A DNA stretch of 64,000 nucleotides from Athalassotoga sp964433875 (GTDB lineage: Bacteria > Thermotogota > Thermotogae > Mesoaciditogales > Mesoaciditogaceae), in the NCBI GenBank assembly GCA_964433875.1, contig CAYSSO010000002.1, positions 1 to 64,000 of the forward strand, read 5' to 3'. Shown here in pieces: positions 52,619-59,915 of this stretch. The notes under the pieces are model-generated. The model saw only the letters and a list, made by a program, of their open reading frames with translations, was not told the DNA's origin and did not search any database. Position 1 is the stretch's first letter. The number at the start of each line of letters is the position of its first letter. Both the position numbers and the translations under genes were made by a program.

Positions 52619-53007
52619 TTTTTATCCCTCCTAAGATCAAAAGAGCCGGGAAGGAGTTCTTCGACAGTCGTCTTTTCAACATTTCCATTTTCATTTGAAA
52701 GAATGACTTCAAAGTTCCCAAATTCTGCCATTACCTGTCTGCAGGCTCCGCATGGCGACACAGGACCTTTTGTATCGGCTACTATCGCGATCCTTTTGAA
52801 TTTCGTTTCTCCTTCACTGACGGCTTTGAAGATCGCCACTCTTTCTGCACACATGCTAAGGCCAAATGAGGAATTCTCAACGTTACAACCTGTATATACC
52901 TTTCCCGATTCTGTTTCAATTGCCGCTCCAACGGAAAAATTTGAATAAGGTGCATAAGCATGTGTTTTTGCCTCTTTTGCTTTATTTATCAGTTCCTGAA
53001 CTGTCAA
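52615..53007 (-). CDS. cdd: Cytidine deaminase
   Basis: A 130-residue homotetrameric zinc deaminase of cytidine and deoxycytidine. Zinc site: CAERVAIF (Cys, Glu) and PCGACRQ. The FSVGAA and GCNVENSS contacts to the nucleoside are present. It overlaps the CNNM gene by 26 bases at its start and the amylase by four bases at its end. Confidence 0.97.
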   Translation of the reverse strand: MTVQELINKAKEAKTHAYAPYSNFSVGAAIETESGKVYTGCNVENSSFGLSMCAERVAIFKAVSEGETKFKRIAIVADTKGPVSPCGACRQVMAEFGNFEVILSNENGNVEKTTVEELLPGSFDLRRDKN

Positions 53008-54307
53008 TTTCTTTCATCCCCTTCAGTTTAAGTTCTATCTTTATTATTCTTAACCTGTTAGACTCAAGTACCCTAATCGTAAAATCACCTGTCTCAACGA
53101 TCTCGCCTGGCTTTGGAACTCTTTCGAAGATCTTTAGAAGATATCCTCCTATAGTTTCAAACTCACTTTCTGGGAATGAAATTCCGATCTCCCTTTCTAT
53201 GCTGTTTAGAGGCGTAAGACCGTCTATTATATAAGTATTTTTGTCCGTTTTTGTTATTTGAACCCTGTCCTCATCTACATCGTATTCGTCGAAGATCTCG
53301 CCCGTTAATTCTTCGAGGACATCCTCAAGGGTCACAAGACCAGCCGTACCCCCATATTCATCTACAACTATTGCTATGTGCATCTTCATGTATCTCATTT
53401 CGTGGAGCAGATCATCTATTTTTTTCGTTTCCGGTACAAAATATGGAGGTCTCATTACATCTTTTACATTTATTCGATCGAGTACGTCCTTTCCCTTCTC
53501 ATTTATGACCGATATTATATCTTTGGAATAACATATTCCGATTATGTGATCGATGCTTTCAGAATAAACAGGTAATCTCGAGTACTTCGATTCATCGAAT
53601 TTTTTTATCGCTTCTTTAAGATTTGCATTTGATTCGAGTGTAACCATCTCTATCCTCGGTACCATGATCTCTCTGACATAGGTATTTTTGAGTTTTAAAG
53701 CACCTTTTAGTATAGCACCTTCTTCCTCTTCTATAACCCCGACATGTTTTCCGGCATCTATTTCGAAAAGGATATCTTCACTTGAAATAAAAGGTTCAAC
53801 GGTTTTTTTTGTAAAAGTCTTGCTTATCGTATTCGCGAGGGCGTTAAGTGCAAAAACGAATGGCCTTAAGATAAAATCCAGCGCCTTTATGATGGGCAAT
53901 GAGATTTTGAACAAAGCGGCGGCATGCTCTCTTGCGTACAATTTCGGCGTTATCTCTCCAAAGATGACGATTATCACGGTTGCAACGATGGTAACAATTG
54001 TTAGGATCAAACCTTCTGAGGCACCTTTTGGAAGAATGTTGATCAAAATGACAGTGGATAAAGAAGAGATCAAAATGTTGACAACATTGTTCAATATGAG
54101 AATTACAGTTAAATATCTGTTCGAGGTTTTTAACTGATTTTCAAAGTTCATATTTTCTCTGTCACCACTTATCGCATCGCGAAGTTTTTTTCTACTGACA
54201 CTTAACAGAGAAGTTTCAGACGCAGAAAAGAACGCGGAAAGGATCAAAAGTATCGCGATGGCAATAATGCCACTGAGAATGTACATGTAACTCAGAGGAT
54301 CACCCAA
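52982..54307 (-). CDS. CNNM/CorC-family membrane protein with CBS and CorC_HlyC domains
   Basis: A 441-residue protein. The N-terminal DUF21 membrane domain has four helices (AFFSASETSLLSVSRKKL at its start and VIFGEITPKLYAREHA). Two CBS domains follow (VREIMVPRIEMVTLE and VKDVMRPPYFVPETKKI), then a CorC_HlyC C-terminal domain (DEYGGTAGLVTLEDVLEELTGEI). Relatives are called hemolysin-like but most probably export or regulate Mg2+. It starts at TTG with AAGGAGG eight bases upstream. Confidence 0.93.
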   Translation of the reverse strand: MGDPLSYMYILSGIIAIAILLILSAFFSASETSLLSVSRKKLRDAISGDRENMNFENQLKTSNRYLTVILILNNVVNILISSLSTVILINILPKGASEGLILTIVTIVATVIIVIFGEITPKLYAREHAAALFKISLPIIKALDFILRPFVFALNALANTISKTFTKKTVEPFISSEDILFEIDAGKHVGVIEEEEGAILKGALKLKNTYVREIMVPRIEMVTLESNANLKEAIKKFDESKYSRLPVYSESIDHIIGICYSKDIISVINEKGKDVLDRINVKDVMRPPYFVPETKKIDDLLHEMRYMKMHIAIVVDEYGGTAGLVTLEDVLEELTGEIFDEYDVDEDRVQITKTDKNTYIIDGLTPLNSIEREIGISFPESEFETIGGYLLKIFERVPKPGEIVETGDFTIRVLESNRLRIIKIELKLKGMKEIDSSGTDK

Positions 54308-54344
54308 ATGAATAACCTCCTTGTGTTTATTGAATTCATTCCTG

Positions 54345-54800
54345 TCAATGATCGTAGGGTTCAGAATAGATGATCTTCATCGATCTGTAGATCTGCTCGG
54401 CAAGCAATAAGAGAGTTATCGAATGCGTAAAGGTCATAGGTGAGATCGAAAGCCTTAAATTTGCCTTCTTTTTGAGTTCATTTGAAACACCATAAGTTCC
54501 TCCCACAACAAAACAAATATCATGACCATTTTCCATTTCATTTCTTATCAAATTTGCGAACCGGGCAGTGTTCATCTCTTCCCCCTCGATGTCAAGCAGG
54601 ATGAATTTCTTCTCTCCAAGATATTTTATCAGTTTTTTTGATTCTTCCTCAATACAGATTTCTGGATTTTGTGAATGCGAGGATTCGATGATCTTTATTT
54701 CAATCCTTGCCATCCTCTTGATTCTTTTTATGTATTCGTTGAATCCTTCTTGAAGAAAATCATTTTTTATCTTTCCAGGAAAAACTATCTCTATTTTCAA
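54345..54800 (-). CDS. rlmH: 23S rRNA pseudouridine-1915 N3-methyltransferase
   Basis: A small SPOUT methyltransferase, about 151 residues, that methylates pseudouridine 1915 of helix 69. Conserved: ILLDIEGEEMNT, FVVGGTYGVS (SAM-binding knot) and SISPMTFTHSITLLLLAEQIYRSMKII. The C-terminus is YSEPYDH where many relatives end in YH(K). The TTG at 54800 is chosen because it gives MKIEIVFPG (family start MKI) with GGTGAG before it; ATG 54812 is an alternative. It overlaps hutI by about 41 bases. Confidence 0.94.
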   Translation of the reverse strand: MKIEIVFPGKIKNDFLQEGFNEYIKRIKRMARIEIKIIESSHSQNPEICIEEESKKLIKYLGEKKFILLDIEGEEMNTARFANLIRNEMENGHDICFVVGGTYGVSNELKKKANLRLSISPMTFTHSITLLLLAEQIYRSMKIIYSEPYDH

Positions 54801-55963
54801 AGATCTCACCATTTAAACATATCATTCTGATGATTTCATTTGTAGGCATATAAGGTATGTAATCAAGAGATGGGGCGTCTAAAAGCAGTATATCGGCCCT
54901 CTTTCCTGGCTCTATACTTCCGACCTTTTCTCCGAGCCCTATTGCGCAGGCCGCATTAAGAGTATGTGCCACGATGGCCTGTTCGACGGTCATTCCCATG
55001 TAATTAACTGCGAGATGAATTGTGAGAAAAGGAGAATAAAATGTATTCGATCCGGGGTTGAAATCAGATCCCAAAGCGACAGGAACACCAGCGTCTATGA
55101 ACTTTACCGCGGGGGCAAATTTATTTTTGAGATAAAAACTCGTTAAAGGCAACAACACCGCGATCGTTTTGTTTTTTGCCATCTCATCGATTTCGGATTC
55201 ATCACACATGGCAAGATGATCAACGCTTGTAGCGCCTAACATCGATGCAATTTTCCCAAATCCGTTATTTGTAAGTTCATCGGCATGCGCTTTCAATTTA
55301 AACCCGACTGATCTGGCGTAACTGAGATAAAATCCACAGAAAAAGCACCTTCATCGCAAAAAACATCCACGAATTCGGCAAGATGCTTTTCTTTGATTTC
55401 TTTCATCATTGCCTTTAAATCTTCTAAAAATGTCGTCTCTCCTTTTGAAGGAACGGCATGGGCTCCCAAAAAGGTTGGCACTATATTTTGATTGGTCATA
55501 TTTGAGATGATCCTTATCGCTTTGAGTTGTTTTATTTCATTCTCAAAATCAAGGCCATATCCGCTCTTACACTCCACAGAAGTTACGCCGCTTCTTAACA
55601 TCCATCCAAGATACTTAAGCCCCGATTTGACAAGATCGTCAACACTCGATTTTTTTACATTCTCAACTGTTGAATGAATTCCACCGCCCGATTTTAGAAT
55701 ATCGGTGTAATCGATCCCCCTTGATCTCATTATGAACTCCTTGCTTCTCTCACCGACAAATGGTATATGCGTATGAGGATCGACAAACCCTGGTAACGCT
55801 ATGAGACCTGACGCATCAAAAAACTCAACTTCTCGATTCTGCCCGTCTACAGCGTCAATATAACCATCTGAAATATGTATGTTGGCCGTGAAGATCTCTA
55901 AAGAGTAATCATTTACCGCTTCATTTCCAAGTGCGGTAATTATCTTAGCATTTCTTATTTCAA
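54760..55963 (-). pseudogene. hutI: Imidazolonepropionase with two frame lesions
   Basis: HutI hydrolyses imidazolonepropionate to formiminoglutamate. The whole protein (about 400 residues, the normal length) can be read, but in broken frames. Part one holds LPGFVDPHTHIPFVGERS, MRSRGIDYTDILKSGGGI and AHAVPSKGET; part two holds LKAHADELTNNG, ATSVDHLAMCDES and SDFNPGSNTF. They join only if one T is added to the T4 run (plus strand A run 55329-55332), which restores DFYLSYARSVGFKLKAHAD. At the 5' end no ATG, GTG or TTG is in frame; adding one A after TTGA (near 55958) would give TTG-AAA-ATA (MKIRNAKIITAL) with the usual TTGA overlap with ftcD. Either a decayed gene or two single-base sequence errors. 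Confidence 0.85.
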
Positions 55964-56880
55964 AATTCTTCGCTGATTTTATCGAGCAATTTATTTTCTA
56001 TCACCTTGTCAGATGAGAGATCGTCTATCCTAAGATAGAATTTGTAAGTTTGAATTATCGCATCCATAGGTATCATACCTATTATTTCAGATCCGACTAT
56101 CGGCACGCCATATCTCTCGGCTTCGCTCCGGATAGTTTCAAAGACTCTGTGAAGAGGGCTTTTTTTGTAATTCGTCATATTCATAGATATCTGGACTATA
56201 CCCTTTTCTTTTAAATCAACCCCTATTGCCTTTACGAATCTGTACCCTCCTGAAGAATTCCTTACAGCCTTGGCGATATTTTCTGCTATTTTCAAATCTT
56301 TCGTCCCAAGATTAACGTTAAAGGCTATAAGATATTCTCTTGCTCCAACTGCAACTACACCGGCCGTTGGATGAACTTCTCCTGGACCGAAATCTGGAGC
56401 CCATTCTGGCAACTTTATCTTTTCAAAGAAGCCTTCGAACTCTCCTTTTCTTATGTCGGCGAGGTTTTCCCTCAAAGGACTCGTTGCGGACTTTTCGTAA
56501 AGATAAACCGGGACCTTTAATTCCTCTCCAATACGTTTCCCAACCTTTTTCGATATCTCAATACATTCTTCCATCGTCGATCCTCTTATTGGAATGAAGG
56601 GAATCACATCTACTGCTCCCATTCGAGGGTGCTCTCCGGTATGCTGCCTTAAATCTATGAGTTCAACTGCCTTTTTAGACATCTTGAATATGGCTTCGCT
56701 AACACTTTCCGGATCTCCAACGATGGTAATAACCGATCTGTTATGGTCTTTATCCATCGACCAGTCAAATACCCAGACGTTATCAGTTTCTTCGGCCATC
56801 TTTACTATCTCTTTGACTACTTCCTCCCGACGTCCTTCACTGAAATTAGGTACAGATTCTATTAACTTTTTCAAATTCAT
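55960..56880 (-). CDS. ftcD: Glutamate formiminotransferase
   Basis: A 306-residue formiminotransferase (FTCD_N plus FTCD domains), without the cyclodeaminase half. It moves the formimino group from formiminoglutamate to tetrahydrofolate at the end of histidine breakdown. Conserved: ESVPNFSEGR, NRSVITIVGDP, DLRQHTGEHPRMGAVDVIPFIPI and SEIIGMIPMDAI. ATG 56880 is preferred over GTG 56883. It is directly followed by hutI, the preceding step of the pathway; hutH and hutU are not in the window. Confidence 0.95.
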   Translation of the reverse strand: MNLKKLIESVPNFSEGRREEVVKEIVKMAEETDNVWVFDWSMDKDHNRSVITIVGDPESVSEAIFKMSKKAVELIDLRQHTGEHPRMGAVDVIPFIPIRGSTMEECIEISKKVGKRIGEELKVPVYLYEKSATSPLRENLADIRKGEFEGFFEKIKLPEWAPDFGPGEVHPTAGVVAVGAREYLIAFNVNLGTKDLKIAENIAKAVRNSSGGYRFVKAIGVDLKEKGIVQISMNMTNYKKSPLHRVFETIRSEAERYGVPIVGSEIIGMIPMDAIIQTYKFYLRIDDLSSDKVIENKLLDKISEEF

Positions 56881-56890
56881 CACCCTCTGA

Positions 56891-57535
56891 TTATTTTGAA
56901 ATTTTGATCTTTGAACTTTCTATTATTATATGACGATGCGGCTCATTCCCGACCGAATAGGCCTTTAGATTGGGATATTGGGAGAGAATTTCATGCGCGA
57001 TCTTTCTCTCGCGAATATTCATAGGCTCGAGAGATATTCTTTTTGCCCGGCCGCTTTCGATCTTTTTGATCGATTCAGTAACTACCTGCTTTACAAAATT
57101 TTCTCTTCTCGTTCTGTAATCGTTTATATCGATTGAAACTGATATTCTGTGATCATTTATCTTGTTTATGTATACTGAGAGAATATGCTCGATCGCTTCC
57201 ATGGTATGGCCGTGTTTCCCGATAAGGTTCGAAAGAGGACTATCCGACTTTATGATAACCGAATAGGAAACCATCTCTTTTACAGTATCAACCTTTATTT
57301 CGACATTTTGATTGTAAAAGCCTATCAACTTTTCCAAAAAATCCTTTATTTGACGGATGTTGAAATTATCATTCAAAGACACCTTTACAATGGCACTCTT
57401 TGATCCTATTCCTAAAAATCCTTTCGATGGTTCCTGAACGACTGAAAAATTTATTTCATCTTTTTTTGCCTGAAATTCTTTACAGGCAATCTCGAGACAT
57501 TCTTCTACACTTTTGGCTTCGAACGTTTTTTCCAT
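56891..57535 (-). CDS. jag: Jag/KhpB RNA-binding protein (Jag_N, KH, R3H)
   Basis: A 214-residue RNA-binding protein. An N-terminal Jag_N domain (residues 1-50, MEKTFEAKSVEECLEIA, SKGFLGIGSKSA) is followed by a KH domain (NLIGKHGHTMEAIEHIL) and an R3H domain (RRENFVKQVV...KIAHEILSQYPNLKAYSVG-EPHRHIII). In other bacteria KhpB works with KhpA on cell division and sRNA stability. ATG 57535 follows GGGGGGAC; a longer frame overlaps yidC and is rejected. It overlaps yidC by 31 bases. Confidence 0.95.
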   Translation of the reverse strand: MEKTFEAKSVEECLEIACKEFQAKKDEINFSVVQEPSKGFLGIGSKSAIVKVSLNDNFNIRQIKDFLEKLIGFYNQNVEIKVDTVKEMVSYSVIIKSDSPLSNLIGKHGHTMEAIEHILSVYINKINDHRISVSIDINDYRTRRENFVKQVVTESIKKIESGRAKRISLEPMNIRERKIAHEILSQYPNLKAYSVGNEPHRHIIIESSKIKISK

Positions 57536-58902
57536 TTTTTGTCCCCCCACTGGACTTTTGGATTCATTCCGAACAACTCTCTCCAAGTTATACCTTTCAT
57601 CCTATAAATCTTTGCCGCAACATAACTTGTCAAAACCTGCATCCCTGAAAAGGTTGTGTAATAAAGGAAAAGGCCAACCGGGAACCCTATGAATATAAGT
57701 TCCATCACCGCGGACATGCCGGCAGCGAGCCATACCTGGCTTGGTTTCGTACTTGTCCACAAAGAAGACCAAATGGTGAAAACCACAATTAGAAGTAGCA
57801 AGACTATATTCTCGTTAAAGCCACCTACAGATAAATCATTCCATATCAAAAACTGAGGATTGTACGCAAAAACCTCTCTAGAGTAAAAGATGACGTAATA
57901 CAAAAGTGCAAGCACAGGAAATTGTATCAAAAGCGGAAGGCATCCACTGGTAGGATTCACACCCTCGGCCTTGTAAAGTTTCATCATCTCTTCTTGCAAT
58001 TTCTTTGGATCTTTGTATTTTTTCTGGAGTTCTTGGACTTTAGGCTGAATATCTCTCATCTTAAGCATCGATTTCAGTTGAACGTGAAAAAGAGGATAGA
58101 GCACGACCCTCACGATTATTCCAAAAAGTATAATTGCCCATCCGTAATTGCCGGTCAGATCGTAAAGCCAGTTAAGAAAGGCTACGAATATGTACATAAA
58201 CCACGAATACCATGGCTCCGATCCCGGATATGTGCCTATAAAATTGGATATAACGCTCTGATCCGTCGGAAAAACTGAGAAAATAAGCGTATTTTTAACA
58301 GGGCCCATGTAAATTTTGGCATTCAGATTACCAGAAAAGGTAGCAACGCCCTCATTATTGAAAGTCCCGTTCGAAAGAGATGCAAATGTAACTATACCTT
58401 TTTTTGAATAGTAAGATCCAAAGACGCCGCCACTCGAACGATTGAATTGTGTCTCTAACGTCGGAAATGTCAAAGACAACTCTAAATCCTTTGGCGCTTT
58501 GACCGAAACGATGACTTCATAATTTGGATTGTTGACAAAGGTTATAGATTTCTCGATTGTTGAACCGTTGACATCATAAAAAAAATTCAGCGTTACATTT
58601 GATTTAGTTTCAAAAGTATCTCTGCCATTTGGAGAAATCGACCAACTCGATGAGGTCAGAGGCTTTCCATCGTAATAGAGTACAAGGCCATCACCTGTAT
58701 TTTCCCACGAATGAATATTTTCATAGAAAACGCTGTATTCATTCTGCAAAGTTCCCGCTTTGAGATCTACCGAGTATCTGTAAAGTTTCGTTGTAACAGT
58801 TGCCGCAGTTGCCGAAATCGATACTTCTACTTGCGGTATAGCAAAGGCAAGAACGCTTAGAGCAAAGATAAGAAAAAGTAGCACAAATGCATTTTTAGTC
58901 AC
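57505..58902 (-). CDS. yidC: Membrane protein insertase YidC
   Basis: A 465-residue YidC of the Gram-negative-like type: N-terminal signal/membrane helix (residues 6-22), a periplasmic beta-sandwich domain (about 25-215) and five membrane helices in the C-terminal insertase domain (DLTGNYGWAIILFGIIVRVVLYP, then VQELQKKYKDPKKLQEEMMKLYKAEGVNPTSGCLPLLIQFP). It inserts and folds inner-membrane proteins. ATGA-type overlap with yidD. Confidence 0.97.
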   Translation of the reverse strand: MTKNAFVLLFLIFALSVLAFAIPQVEVSISATAATVTTKLYRYSVDLKAGTLQNEYSVFYENIHSWENTGDGLVLYYDGKPLTSSSWSISPNGRDTFETKSNVTLNFFYDVNGSTIEKSITFVNNPNYEVIVSVKAPKDLELSLTFPTLETQFNRSSGGVFGSYYSKKGIVTFASLSNGTFNNEGVATFSGNLNAKIYMGPVKNTLIFSVFPTDQSVISNFIGTYPGSEPWYSWFMYIFVAFLNWLYDLTGNYGWAIILFGIIVRVVLYPLFHVQLKSMLKMRDIQPKVQELQKKYKDPKKLQEEMMKLYKAEGVNPTSGCLPLLIQFPVLALLYYVIFYSREVFAYNPQFLIWNDLSVGGFNENIVLLLLIVVFTIWSSLWTSTKPSQVWLAAGMSAVMELIFIGFPVGLFLYYTTFSGMQVLTSYVAAKIYRMKGITWRELFGMNPKVQWGDKKWKKRSKPKV

Positions 58903-59141
58903 CTGCGTTTACCTCCAATTATGAATTTTGTCGGTACAGGATCTTCTCCACCTTTACTGTAAGGATTACACCTTAGAACGCGCCACACGGCAAGTATTAC
59001 TCCTTTAAAGCCAAATCTTTCTATTGCCTCTATGGCGTAATTCGAACATGTTGGTGTGAACCTGCACGATGGGGGTTTTAAGGGGGAAATATACTTTTGG
59101 TAAAATTTTATAGGCTTTATAAGTATATCCCTAAGCCTCAT
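58899..59141 (-). CDS. yidD: Membrane protein insertion efficiency factor YidD
   Basis: An 80-residue protein with the family core KPIKFYQKYISPLKPPSCRFTPTCSNYAIEAI and VWRVLRCNPYSKGGEDPVP. It assists YidC at the membrane. The start is set at ATG 59141, which follows GAGAGGAAGAG and overlaps rnpA; a frame from 59159 would add six residues (MRGRVQ) before it. Confidence 0.95.
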   Translation of the reverse strand: MRLRDILIKPIKFYQKYISPLKPPSCRFTPTCSNYAIEAIERFGFKGVILAVWRVLRCNPYSKGGEDPVPTKFIIGGKRR

Positions 59142-59493
59142 TTGGACTCTTCCTCTCAAGGTTAGAGAGTAAAAAAAGAAAAGAAGATCTTAATGTATCG
59201 AATTTTATGGCCTCAAATTGACCTTTCAATTCTCTTTTGGGTAAAACAATCATATCGATTCCTTTTTTGGGTTTGTTCGTTCTGAAAACTTCACGTACAT
59301 ACCTTTTGAATCGATTTCTAACGTGGGCCTTTCCGAATTTTTTTGATACCACAATTCCTATCCGTGGCCATCCAAGATCGTTAAAGATGTATTTTACAAC
59401 TAAAAGATCATTCGATACACTTTGACCTTCGAGAAAAATCCTTTGGAAATCTTTTTCCCTTTTGATTCGATTCATTGGTTCAAAGGTATTCAA
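59131..59493 (-). CDS. rnpA: Ribonuclease P protein component
   Basis: A 120-residue basic protein that binds the RNase P RNA and helps it cut tRNA leaders. Family features are NRIKREKDFQRIF near the N-terminus, the RNR signature in HVRNRFKRYVREVFR and DMIVLPKREL. The TTG at 59493 overlaps the rpmH stop (TTGA), like other pairs here; ATG 59475 (MNRIK) is the alternative. Neither has a clear ribosome site. Confidence 0.94.
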   Translation of the reverse strand: MNTFEPMNRIKREKDFQRIFLEGQSVSNDLLVVKYIFNDLGWPRIGIVVSKKFGKAHVRNRFKRYVREVFRTNKPKKGIDMIVLPKRELKGQFEAIKFDTLRSSFLFLLSNLERKSPNEA

Positions 59494-59624
59494 ACCGTTA
59501 ATCTTTTTCTTCCAGCCCTTCTTCTGTTACTTAAGATCCGTCTTCCCGAATTTGTTCTCATCCTTGAAAGGAACCCGTGAGTTTTAGCCCTTTTTCTGCT
59601 CTTTGGCTGATAAGTACGTTTCAT
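59490..59624 (-). CDS. rpmH: 50S ribosomal protein L34
   Basis: A 44-residue, very basic protein (MKRTYQPKSRKRAKTHGFLS, then MRTNSGRRILSNRRRAGRKR, ending LTV). It is a classic L34. AAGGAGG lies seven bases before the ATG. It is the first gene of the rpmH-rnpA-yidD-yidC-jag operon and its stop overlaps the rnpA start. Confidence 0.98.
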   Translation of the reverse strand: MKRTYQPKSRKRAKTHGFLSRMRTNSGRRILSNRRRAGRKRLTV

Positions 59625-59660
59625 AAAGCAACCTCCTTAGCATGTCTTCTTCGTAGAATG

Positions 59661-59689
59661 ATTATACAAAGTGAACGGAACATTGTCAA
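59661..59689 (-). promoter_or_regulatory. Consensus promoter of rpmH operon
   Basis: TTGACA (59689-59684), 17 bases, TATAAT (59666-59661) on the minus strand: a perfect sigma-70-type promoter. The start point should be near 59654, about 30 bases before the rpmH ATG. Confidence 0.92.
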
Positions 59690-59743
59690 GATCAAGTGTG
59701 CGTAAATTAACGGGGACAATTTAAACAGACTTGGCAGGTAATA

Positions 59744-59832
59744 ATGGTAATGGCGGGTAGGTTGTGGCTTGTAGCACAAAGAATTGACAATTAAAACTCC
59801 TCACTCTTTACTACTCACTACTTACTCTTCGC
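59744..59832. repeat. Three-part dispersed repeat, copy B
   Basis: Blocks in order: GCGGGTAGG, GTGGC, GTAGCAC (G-rich), GAATTGACAATTAAAAC (A-rich), then CTCACTCTTTACTACTCAC and CTACTTACTC (pyrimidine-rich). The order and several exact words match copy A at 44258-44373. It fills most of the spacer between the rpmH promoter and the S9 peptidase. The remaining spacer bases show no DnaA box. Confidence 0.75.
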
Positions 59833-59915
59833 TTTCCCATTCCCCTATATTATATGCATACTCTAATCAAAGGAGTATAATTAAAATAAGATTTATCAAA
59901 AAGGAGATGGTCTCG

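Noticed and set aside
59784..59915. A 44-residue N-terminal extension of the S9 peptidase
   Set aside because: These codons come from the low-complexity repeat, and a good ribosome site precedes the ATG at 59916.
59625..59915. Replication origin next to rpmH
   Set aside because: rpmH is often close to dnaA/oriC, but no TTATCCACA-type boxes and no dnaA or dnaN gene are present.
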